64,000 nt of DNA, from assembly GCF_014805525.1 (NCBI RefSeq), contig NZ_JACFSZ010000014.1, positions 1 through 64,000 on the forward strand, written 5' to 3'. Source of the DNA: Rhabdothermincola sediminis. Its GTDB lineage: Bacteria; Actinomycetota; Acidimicrobiia; Acidimicrobiales; Acidimicrobilacustridaceae. Below are positions 19,576-27,785 of this stretch, piece by piece. The first letter of the stretch is position 1. Each line of letters starts with the position of its first letter. Below the pieces are notes generated by a model. That model saw only the letters and a list, made by a program, of their open reading frames with translations, searched no databases and was not told where the DNA came from. The translations under genes were made by a program, and so were the position numbers.

Positions 19576-21282
19576 TCAGGGGCCGGTGGGAGCCTCAGGC
19601 ACGCCGGTGCCGGCACTCCCTGCGACGGGCACGCTCTGCCCCGAGGCCGGCTCTTCCACGACCTGGAGGGAGGCCTTCCCCGCTGCGTCGTAGAGCGGGG
19701 AAGGCGCGATGCCCGCGGCCATGGTGACGGCGAAGCAGAGGGCCAGGCCGAGCGCAGCGCTGAAGGGGACCTTCACCCGCCCCGCCCGCGGCGCTCCCTC
19801 GTGCTGGTCACCGTGCTCGCCGCCGGACATGTACATCGCCACCACGATGCGCAGGTACAGGAACGCGGCGATGACCGCGGTCAGCATGGCCACGATGGCC
19901 AACCACGTCTCGCGGGCATCGACGGCGGCGGTGATGGCGGAGAACTTGGCGAAGAACCCGGCGGTGAAGGGAACGCCTGCTTGTGCCAGCAGGAAGATGG
20001 TGAAGATCAGCGATAGGAGGGGATTGGTGCGGGACAGGCCCCGGTAGTCCGTGAGCCGGTGCCGGTCGTCACCCCGACGCCCCACCAGGGTGGCCACGCC
20101 GAAGGACCCGGCCACCATGAACGTGTACGCCGCCAGGTAGAAGAGGACCGCCTGCATGCCGAGTGCCGTACCCGCCGATACCGCCACCAGGATGAATCCG
20201 GCGTGGTTGATCGACGAGTAGGCGAGCATCCGCTTGACGTTGCTCTGAACGATCGCGAACAGCGAACCGCCGACCATCGACAGGACGGCCAACCCGTAGA
20301 TGAGCGGTCGCCAGTCGTTGATCTGCGTCGAGAGCGTGAGCACGAACACCCGGGCGATACCCGCGAAGGCGGCCGCCTTCACCGCCGCCGCCATGTAGAC
20401 CACCGCGGCGGTCGGCGCACCGTCGTACGCGTCAGGACTCCAGGTGTGGAACGGAACCGCCGCGATCTTGAAGGCGAGACCGACGAGCAGCATCGCCATG
20501 CCGAGCAACAACAACCCGTTGCGCAGCACGACGTTGGCGGCCAGGAAGTTCTTGATCTCGATGAAGTTCGTCGAGCCCGTGGCCCCGTACAGCAGCGCGA
20601 TGCCATACAGGAAGAACGCCGACGAGAACGCGCCCAACACGAAGTACTTGAAGCCGGCCTCCTGTGACTGGGCGCGGCGGAGATGCATGGCGGTCATGAC
20701 GTACACCGCGATCGACAACGTCTCGAGACCCAGGAACAGGACGATCAGGTCGTTGGCCATGGCCATGATCACGCCGCCGAACGCGGAGAGGAGCATCAGC
20801 ACGTAGAACTCCGGCCCTTCGAGCTCCTCCCGGCGCAGGTAGTGGTCGGCGAACAGCGCGGCGAGCACCACCGCTGCGGCGATCACGATGGTGACGAAGA
20901 TGCCGAAGCCGTCGACCCCGACCATCCCCCCCAGGGTGCTGAACGCCCCCACGCCATCGCGGTGCTCGAACTCGATCCAACCCAGCTCTGACCAGCCCTG
21001 GACCCGGGCCCACACCGGCAGGGCGGCGATCATCGCCGCCACCGCGACCAGGACCGTGTAGAGCGCTGGGAATCCCCGGAAGAGGCGCCCCTTGAGCAGC
21101 GAGGTCACGGTGACCAGGACGAGCGCACCCACACCGAGGATCAGCAGCGGCAGGATGGCCCACCACTCGATCGAGGGCGTGGGGACGGGACCCGGCGCCG
21201 GCCCAGCGGCCGATCCGGCACCCGCGGTCAGAGGAGCGAGCAGCCCTTCTCCCTGCGCGAGCAGCCCGCCCAGCGCGCTCAT
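19576..21282 (-). CDS. nuoN: Complex I set 2, antiporter-like membrane subunit NuoN
   Basis: 568 aa, about 60 longer than NuoN1 through a Gly/Ala/Pro N-terminal stretch and a C-terminal tail. It carries AAVPFHTWSPDAYDGAPTAAV and LAYSSINHAGFILV. ATGA overlap with nuoM2. It is the last gene of the 14-gene set; 91 nt separate it from nuoA1. Confidence 0.95.
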   Translation of the reverse strand: MSALGGLLAQGEGLLAPLTAGAGSAAGPAPGPVPTPSIEWWAILPLLILGVGALVLVTVTSLLKGRLFRGFPALYTVLVAVAAMIAALPVWARVQGWSELGWIEFEHRDGVGAFSTLGGMVGVDGFGIFVTIVIAAAVVLAALFADHYLRREELEGPEFYVLMLLSAFGGVIMAMANDLIVLFLGLETLSIAVYVMTAMHLRRAQSQEAGFKYFVLGAFSSAFFLYGIALLYGATGSTNFIEIKNFLAANVVLRNGLLLLGMAMLLVGLAFKIAAVPFHTWSPDAYDGAPTAAVVYMAAAVKAAAFAGIARVFVLTLSTQINDWRPLIYGLAVLSMVGGSLFAIVQSNVKRMLAYSSINHAGFILVAVSAGTALGMQAVLFYLAAYTFMVAGSFGVATLVGRRGDDRHRLTDYRGLSRTNPLLSLIFTIFLLAQAGVPFTAGFFAKFSAITAAVDARETWLAIVAMLTAVIAAFLYLRIVVAMYMSGGEHGDQHEGAPRAGRVKVPFSAALGLALCFAVTMAAGIAPSPLYDAAGKASLQVVEEPASGQSVPVAGSAGTGVPEAPTGP

Positions 21283-22970
21283 CGCCCACCCTCCTCACGA
21301 CCCGAGCCGGCACCGGTCGTCTCGCCGACGCCGACCGGCGTGCCCTCGCCGGTCGTGTGGTCCCCCTCCGCCTCACGCATGCGCTCCTCGATGCGAGCGG
21401 GATCGAGCTCCGCGCCGGCCTGGGTCACCGGCTCCCGGAAGTCGCCGGTGCTGGCCTCCACGTGGGCGATGAGTCGCTCCACCGACGGCTGGATGCGCTC
21501 CAGCATGGGCTTCGGGTAGACGCCGATGAAGACCATCAGGCCGATGAGGGGGAGGATGACGAGCTTCTCGCTCAACACCATCTCGGGGAACGAGCGATTC
21601 TCCTCGTCGGGCTCGCCGTGGAAGGCACGCTGGTAGGCCCACAACATGTAGAGGGCAGCGAAGATCACGCCGGACGCGGCGACCACGGCCCACCATCGAT
21701 GGGCGACGAAGGTCCCGAGCAGGACGAGAAACTCGCCCACGAACCCGTTGAGCCCGGGTAGACCGATGGAGGCCAGCATCGTCAAGCTGAACGCCCCCGC
21801 GAACCACGGTGCGACCTTCTGCCAACCCCGGAAAGCCGAGATCTCGTAGGTGTGGCGCCGCTTGTAGATCCAACCCAACAGGATGAAGAGCGCGCCGGTG
21901 ATGATGCCGTGGTTGACCATCACCATCACGCTGCCCAGAAGCCCCTCGGTGTTGAGCGCGAAGAGGCCCACGATGGCGAAGCCCATGTGCGCGACGGACG
22001 AGTAGGCGACCAGGCGCTTCAGGTTGCGCTGCATGGCCGCGACGATGCCGCCGTACACGATGCCGATCGTCCCCAGCGTGAGCATCACCGGAGCGAACCA
22101 CACGGATGCTTCGGGGAACAGGTACAGCCCGTACCGCATGAAGCCGTAGGTACCGAGCTTGAGCAACACCCCGGCCAGATCGACCGAGCCCGCCGTTGGG
22201 GCCTCGGTGTGGGCATCGGGGAGCCAGGTGTGGAACGGGAACACCGGGGTCTTGATGGCGAAGGCCACGACGAAGCCCAGGAAGATCCACCGGGCCGTGT
22301 CGCGCGCGACTCCTTCGTTCTGGACGGCGCCGACCAACCGCTGCAGATCGAAGCTGACCCCGCCGGTCTCCCCTGCCTTGGCCAGCACGGCCAGCGCGAC
22401 GATGGCCACGAGCATGAACGCCGAGCCGAGCATCGTGAACAGGAAGAACTTCGTGGCCGCGTAGACCCGCCGCCCGTGTCCCCAACGGCCGATGAGGAAG
22501 TAGAGGGGGACGATGGTGAGCTCGAACATCAAGAAGAAAAGGAACAGGTCGAGTGCGAGGAAGACGCCCATGCACCCTGCCTCGAGCAGGGTGATCCACA
22601 GGTAGTAGCCCTTCTCGTCGTGGTCGGGCTTGGCCGCGAACAACGCGATCGGGAAGAGGACCGCGGTCAGTACCACGAGGAAGAGCGAGATGCCGTCGAC
22701 CCCGAGGATGAACTTGATGTCGAGTGCCTCGATCCAGGTCTGGCTGGACACGAACTGGAACCCCGGATCATCGGCCCGGAACTCGACGAGCACCCAGATG
22801 CTGATGGCGGCCACGGCGACCGCGGTGAGGATCGACGTGAGCCGATGGAGGTCGGGCCGCGACCGCGGCGTGCACACGATGAGGATGGTCCCGAAGACGG
22901 GGAGCAACACCATCGCCGGCAACACCGGGAAGCCACTCGCGGCGTGTGCAGCCATGCTCGTGTCCCCCAT
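21279..22970 (-). CDS. nuoM: Complex I set 2, antiporter-like membrane subunit NuoM
   Basis: 563 aa from the ATG at 22970, which overlaps the nuoL2 stop as TGATG. An ATG at 22955 has a better SD (GGGGGA) and is an alternative. It contains KTPVFPFHTWLPDAHTEAPT and AYSSVAHMGFAIVG. The C-terminal 70 residues are hydrophilic (acidic, then Gly/Thr-rich), an extension NuoM1 lacks. Confidence 0.95.
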   Translation of the reverse strand: MGDTSMAAHAASGFPVLPAMVLLPVFGTILIVCTPRSRPDLHRLTSILTAVAVAAISIWVLVEFRADDPGFQFVSSQTWIEALDIKFILGVDGISLFLVVLTAVLFPIALFAAKPDHDEKGYYLWITLLEAGCMGVFLALDLFLFFLMFELTIVPLYFLIGRWGHGRRVYAATKFFLFTMLGSAFMLVAIVALAVLAKAGETGGVSFDLQRLVGAVQNEGVARDTARWIFLGFVVAFAIKTPVFPFHTWLPDAHTEAPTAGSVDLAGVLLKLGTYGFMRYGLYLFPEASVWFAPVMLTLGTIGIVYGGIVAAMQRNLKRLVAYSSVAHMGFAIVGLFALNTEGLLGSVMVMVNHGIITGALFILLGWIYKRRHTYEISAFRGWQKVAPWFAGAFSLTMLASIGLPGLNGFVGEFLVLLGTFVAHRWWAVVAASGVIFAALYMLWAYQRAFHGEPDEENRSFPEMVLSEKLVILPLIGLMVFIGVYPKPMLERIQPSVERLIAHVEASTGDFREPVTQAGAELDPARIEERMREAEGDHTTGEGTPVGVGETTGAGSGREEGGR

Positions 22971-24976
22971 CACCATGCCGCTACCTTGGTGAGGACCCAG
23001 GCACCCAGCAGCACCGCACCCACCGCCACCATCAGGGCATAGGCCCGGACGAAGCCGCTCTGCAGGTAGCGGGCACGCGCTGCGGTCCATCGGGTGGCGC
23101 GGCCGATCCCGTTCACCGCTCCGTCGACGACCAACCGGTCCGCGGTCGCGGTACCGTCCGCCAACTCGTAGCCCGGGCCGCCCATGAAGGCAGCGATGCT
23201 GCTGTCGACGTACCAGGCGTTCTGGAGCACCGCGGGCTCCACCCGCCTGGCGTCGATCCGGCCCTTCAGAAATACCACCGCCGCGATGCCGATACCCGCC
23301 AGCGCGACGACGGTCGACACCACCAGCAACCCGACGATGGAGAGGTCCGAGTAGGTGAGCTCAGCCGGCTGGCCGAGCACGAACACCGGTTCGAGCCAGT
23401 GCTCGAGGACGTGCAGCGAATCAGGGAAAGGCAGGTTGAGGACGCCCCCGATGGCCGCCAGCACCGCCAGCACGACCAGTGGGACCGTCATGGTCCATGG
23501 GGACTCGTGAGGCCGGAAGCCCTCGGGGAACCGGCTCGCAGCATCCTCCGTCACTGTGCCCGCCGGCTGGCCATCGGCCGCCGAGACCTCCGCCTCACCA
23601 GCACCGGCCGAGGCGACTCGGGCCTTGGCCTCGGCCTCGGCCTCGCTCGACGCCGACCACCGGGCATCGCCGTAGAGCACCATGAACACCTGCCGGCTCA
23701 TGTAGTAGGCGGTCAGCAGAGCAGCGACCAGGCCGACGGCGTAGAGACCGGGATTGTGCGCCAGGGCGTAGGTGAGGATCTCGTCCTTCGACCAGAACCC
23801 CGAGAACGGAGGCACGCCCGCGATCGCCAACCATCCGATGATGAACGTGACGGAGGTGACGGGCATGAGCTTGCGCAGTGCACCCATCCAGCGCATGTCC
23901 TGCTCGCCGTGCATGCCGTGGATGAACGATCCGGCACCGAGGAACAACAGCGCCTTGAAGAACGCATGGGTCACCATGTGGAAGATCGCCGCCCAGTAGG
24001 CGCCCACACCGACGGCCAGGAACATGTAACCGATCTGGCTGATGGTCGAATAGGCGAGGACCTTCTTGATGTCGTACTGGCTCGTGGCGATCGTCGCCGC
24101 GAACAGCGCGGTGCCCACACCGACCCAGGCGATCACCGATGGTACCCAGTCGTAGGCAGAGGCGATGAGCGGGTTCACCCGGCAGAGCACGTACACGCCC
24201 GCGGTGACCATCGTGGCTGCGTGGATCAACGCCGAGACGGGGGTCGGACCGGCCATGGCGTCGGGAAGCCAGATGTAGAGCGGGATCTGGGCCGACTTCC
24301 CGATCGCACCCACGAAGAGCATCAGCACGATGAAGGTGGCGGTCGTGGCTGCCAACCCGGGTGCAAGGGGCAGGAACCTCGCGTAGGTGACGCTCCCGAA
24401 GGCGAAGAAGGTGGCGAAGATCCCGATCATGAAGCCCCAGTCGCCCACCCGGTTCGTGATGAACGCCTTCTTGCCCGCGCTGGCGTTCGCCTCGTCCTCG
24501 AACCAGAAGGAGATGAGGAAGTAGGAGCACGCGCCCACGCCCTCCCAGCCGAGGAAGGTGAGCACGAGGTTGTCCCCCAGCACCAGCACCAGCATCGAGA
24601 AGACGAAGAGGTTGAGGTAGAGGAAGAACTTGGGGAACCTCGGGTCGCCGTGCATGTACCCGATCGAATAGAGATGGATCAGCGCCGCGACGCCGGTGAC
24701 GAACAACACCATGGTCATGGAGAGCGCGTCGAGGTAGATCCCGACGTCCACGCGGAAGTCGCCGGCAGGGATCCATTCGAAGAGCGTCTGCGTGAAGACG
24801 TGCCCAGGCTCGTTCCGAAGCCCGAGGAACACGATGACGGAGACCGCGAAGGACGCCGCCACCATCGCGGTCGCCAACCATCCGGCGAACGGCTCCCCCA
24901 TGCGGCGGCCGGCCAGCACGAGCAGCACGAACCCAGCCAGCGGCAGGGCAGGGATCAACCAGACCAGATCAACCAT
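22970..24976 (-). CDS. nuoL: Complex I set 2, distal membrane subunit NuoL
   Basis: 668 aa. It shows WEGVGACSYFLISFWFED, GKSAQIPLYIWLPDAMAGPT and AYSTISQIGYMFLAVG, typical of NuoL of NADH-linked complex I. An Ala/Glu-rich stretch (about residues 450-495) lengthens the loop before the C-terminal lateral-helix part. It starts 13 nt after nuoK2. Confidence 0.96.
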   Translation of the reverse strand: MVDLVWLIPALPLAGFVLLVLAGRRMGEPFAGWLATAMVAASFAVSVIVFLGLRNEPGHVFTQTLFEWIPAGDFRVDVGIYLDALSMTMVLFVTGVAALIHLYSIGYMHGDPRFPKFFLYLNLFVFSMLVLVLGDNLVLTFLGWEGVGACSYFLISFWFEDEANASAGKKAFITNRVGDWGFMIGIFATFFAFGSVTYARFLPLAPGLAATTATFIVLMLFVGAIGKSAQIPLYIWLPDAMAGPTPVSALIHAATMVTAGVYVLCRVNPLIASAYDWVPSVIAWVGVGTALFAATIATSQYDIKKVLAYSTISQIGYMFLAVGVGAYWAAIFHMVTHAFFKALLFLGAGSFIHGMHGEQDMRWMGALRKLMPVTSVTFIIGWLAIAGVPPFSGFWSKDEILTYALAHNPGLYAVGLVAALLTAYYMSRQVFMVLYGDARWSASSEAEAEAKARVASAGAGEAEVSAADGQPAGTVTEDAASRFPEGFRPHESPWTMTVPLVVLAVLAAIGGVLNLPFPDSLHVLEHWLEPVFVLGQPAELTYSDLSIVGLLVVSTVVALAGIGIAAVVFLKGRIDARRVEPAVLQNAWYVDSSIAAFMGGPGYELADGTATADRLVVDGAVNGIGRATRWTAARARYLQSGFVRAYALMVAVGAVLLGAWVLTKVAAW

Positions 24977-24989
24977 GCGCTCGATACCC

Positions 24990-25298
24990 CTATCCCCGGA
25001 GGACCCGCAGGTCGTCGGCTGTGGCCCCCGGCCGCCGTCTCGACACCGCCACCACGATGGCCAGTCCGATGACGACTTCTGCGGCAGCCACCACGAGCAC
25101 GAAGAACACGATCACCTGGCCGGTGACGTCGTCGAGCATCCTCCCGAAGGTCACGAAGGTCAGGTTCACCGCGTTGAGCATCAGCTCCACACACATGACC
25201 ATGACCAGCGGATTGCGGCGCACCAGCAGCCCGAACGCACCGACCGCGAACAGGACGGCGGACAGGCTCAGGTACGCCGTGCTGAGATCATTGCCCAT
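24990..25298 (-). CDS. nuoK: Complex I set 2, membrane subunit NuoK
   Basis: 102 aa, three TM segments. GLLVRRNPLVMVMCVELMLN and VVAAAEVVIGLAIVV hold the two conserved membrane glutamates. Its ATG overlaps the nuoJ2 stop at 25298. Confidence 0.95.
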   Translation of the reverse strand: MGNDLSTAYLSLSAVLFAVGAFGLLVRRNPLVMVMCVELMLNAVNLTFVTFGRMLDDVTGQVIVFFVLVVAAAEVVIGLAIVVAVSRRRPGATADDLRVLRG

Positions 25299-25900
25299 CA
25301 GTCCGCTCCCTCCTCGGCGTACAGCAGCCGATCCTCGTCCTCGTCGAGCGGCTCGGGCTCGGGGAGGGGCTGCGGATTCCGAACCCGCCTGGCCAGCACG
25401 ACCGCTCCGACCACCGCGACGGTGAGGAGGCCGGCCGTGACCTCGAGCGGGAAGACGTAGGTGGAGAACAGCTGCTGGCCGATCTGGCGGATGTCGGTCA
25501 TCTGGACCCCATCGGCGAGCGGCTGGGTGACGCTACGAGCACCGGTGACGACGTTCGCTCCCCCGAGGATGACCACTGCCAGCAGCGCACCGAAGATCGC
25601 CGCGGCGACGACGAAGGCGAGGGTGCGCTGACCCACGAGCGGCTCCACCCGGAGATCCTCCTCCTTGTCGATGCCGAGCAGCATCAGCACGAAGAGGATG
25701 AGCACAACGATCGCGCCCGTGTAGACGATGACCTGCACCGCGGCGAGGAGCTGGGCCCCTTGGTTCAGGAACAGCACCGCGATGGCGAACAACGTGGCCA
25801 CCAGACTCAGCGCCGCGTGGACCGGGTTGCGCGAGAGCACCACGCCGAACGCACCCGCCAGGGCGATGACCGCGCAGACGAAGAAAATCGTCGCTTCCAC
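25298..25900 (-). CDS. nuoJ: Complex I set 2, membrane subunit NuoJ
   Basis: 200 aa, five TM segments, with a 25-residue acidic, Pro-rich tail. It shows NPVHAALSLVATLFAIAVLF and VQVIVYTGAIVVLILFVLML. GTG start two bases after the nuoI2 stop. Confidence 0.95.
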   Translation of the reverse strand: MEATIFFVCAVIALAGAFGVVLSRNPVHAALSLVATLFAIAVLFLNQGAQLLAAVQVIVYTGAIVVLILFVLMLLGIDKEEDLRVEPLVGQRTLAFVVAAAIFGALLAVVILGGANVVTGARSVTQPLADGVQMTDIRQIGQQLFSTYVFPLEVTAGLLTVAVVGAVVLARRVRNPQPLPEPEPLDEDEDRLLYAEEGAD

Positions 25901-25902
25901 GC

Positions 25903-26559
25903 TCAGTGTCCTCCGTGCCCGTGGTCGGCGGTGGCATTCCCGCCCTCGCCCTCACCCGACGGCGGGGGCCGGTCGGCGTCCTGTTGCGGAGGCTCAGGAG
26001 GCCTGGTGCCATACCCGAGCTCACCCGACCAGGCGATCCGCCCCTCGAAGTCGGCATCGCCGCTCGGCGCGGTGGCCCGCATCCACGCCGAGGTGTGCAG
26101 GTCCTCACCGTCGCGCCAGTCCTCCCAGGGGAGCTGCTTCGGGCGACCGTCATCACCGACGACCAGCTCGTCCTTCGTGTAGATGGCGTCGTTCCGGTTG
26201 AGGAACGAGAACTCGAACAGCTTGGTCTCGGTGATGGCCTCGGTCGGGCAGGCCTCGACGCACAGGTCGCAGTGGATGCAGCGCAGGTAGTTGATCTCGT
26301 AGATGAACCCGTAGCGCTCCCCTGGCGAGATCGGATCATCCGGCGGGTTGTCCGCACCACGGACGTAGATACAACGGGCAGGGCACACGCCGGCGCACAG
26401 CTCGCAGCCGATGCACTTCTCCATCCCGTCCTCGTAGCGGTTGAGGACGTGCCGCCCGTGCAACCGCTCGGGCTTGGGCGCCTTCTGCTCGGGATACGGG
26501 GTGGTGACCGTCTTGCCGATCTGGCGGGCCGTGACCAGGAACCCGTCGAGGTAGCCCAT
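25903..26559 (-). CDS. nuoI: Complex I set 2, 2x[4Fe-4S] subunit NuoI
   Basis: 218 aa. Two cluster motifs are seen, CIGCELCAGVCPARCIYV and CIHCDLCVEACPTEA. Compared with NuoI1 it has about 50 extra C-terminal residues, Pro/Asp/Glu-rich and ending in a His/Gly run, probably disordered. TGATG-type overlap with nuoH2. Confidence 0.96.
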   Translation of the reverse strand: MGYLDGFLVTARQIGKTVTTPYPEQKAPKPERLHGRHVLNRYEDGMEKCIGCELCAGVCPARCIYVRGADNPPDDPISPGERYGFIYEINYLRCIHCDLCVEACPTEAITETKLFEFSFLNRNDAIYTKDELVVGDDGRPKQLPWEDWRDGEDLHTSAWMRATAPSGDADFEGRIAWSGELGYGTRPPEPPQQDADRPPPSGEGEGGNATADHGHGGH

Positions 26560-27785
26560 CAGTCGAGACCTCCCATGGTTCCCGCCTCCTCGAGCCGACT
26601 CCAGCGAGCCGTGCCCACCGCAAGGCGGAGCAACCCTGCCCCGGCTAGCAGCACCAGCACCGACACCCCGGCGACGGCGACCGGGTTCCAGCCTTGCTCA
26701 CGGCCGACGTCGAGCGCCGCGAGGAGCAGGAACCACCCGAGCGCGAGCGGGATCAACACCTTCCACCCGAGCTCCATGAGCTGGTCGTAGCGGAACCGGG
26801 GGAGCGTGGCCCGGAACCACACGAAGGTGAAGAGGAAGATCATCAGCTTGCCGAAGAACCAGATGCAGCCCCACAACCACCCGGGCCCCAACGGCGCCGG
26901 CCCTGCCGGGCCGCCCAGGAACAGGGTGACGATGATCGCTGACATGGTCACCGTGTTCATGAACTCCGCCAGGAAGAACAGCGCGAAGCGGATCGAGCTG
27001 TACTCGGTGTTGAACCCGCCGACCAGCTCCTGCTCGGCCTCCACCAGATCGAACGGCGGGCGGTTGAGCTCAGCGGTGCCCGCGATGAGGAAGAGGACGA
27101 ACGGCACCAGACCGACGAGGAGGATGTTCCAGTTCGGGAGGAAGCCCCCAGGCCCGTCGGCGGCCTGGGCGGCCACGATCCCGTGGGTGGTCAGGGTGCC
27201 GCTCTTGAGCACCACTGCCGCGACGGAGAGCCCCAGCGCGGCCTCGTAGGACACCATCTGGGCGGAGGCTCGAACCGAGCCGAGCAGCGGGTACTTCGAG
27301 CCAGAGGACCAACCGGCGAGCATCACTCCGTAGACCGCGACCGACGACATGGCCAACGCGAACAGGATGCCGATCGGCGGGTCGGCGAGCTGCAAGAACG
27401 TGTCATGCCCGAAGATGGTGACGATCCCGTCGTTCCCACCGTTGAAGTCGCCTCCGAACGGCACGATCGAGAACAACAGGAAGGCCGGGACGAAAGAGAG
27501 GAACGGAGCCAGGATGAACACCCGCCGCTCGGCCTTCTCGGGCAGCAGGTCCTCCTTGAAGAACAGCTTGATGCCATCGGCGAGCGTCTGGAGGATGCCG
27601 AAGGGGCCGGCGAGGGCCGGGCCGATCCGGTTCTGCATGTCGCCGATCAGCTTGCGCTCGAACCAGACCATCAGCATCGTGGCCACGAGCAAGAGCCCGA
27701 AGACGACGAGGACCTTCAGGACCACGATGCCGACGACGGCGGCGTCGACCCCGTCGACGAACAGCGGGTCGAATCCGAGGATCAT
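26559..27785 (-). CDS. nuoH: Complex I set 2, membrane subunit NuoH
   Basis: 408 aa, about 60 longer than NuoH1 because of one more hydrophobic segment and a short tail at the C-terminus. It shows NRIGPALAGPFGILQTLADG, NRPPFDLVEAEQELVGGFNT and RATLPRFRYDQLMELGWK. ATGA overlap with nuoG. Confidence 0.96.
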   Translation of the reverse strand: MILGFDPLFVDGVDAAVVGIVVLKVLVVFGLLLVATMLMVWFERKLIGDMQNRIGPALAGPFGILQTLADGIKLFFKEDLLPEKAERRVFILAPFLSFVPAFLLFSIVPFGGDFNGGNDGIVTIFGHDTFLQLADPPIGILFALAMSSVAVYGVMLAGWSSGSKYPLLGSVRASAQMVSYEAALGLSVAAVVLKSGTLTTHGIVAAQAADGPGGFLPNWNILLVGLVPFVLFLIAGTAELNRPPFDLVEAEQELVGGFNTEYSSIRFALFFLAEFMNTVTMSAIIVTLFLGGPAGPAPLGPGWLWGCIWFFGKLMIFLFTFVWFRATLPRFRYDQLMELGWKVLIPLALGWFLLLAALDVGREQGWNPVAVAGVSVLVLLAGAGLLRLAVGTARWSRLEEAGTMGGLD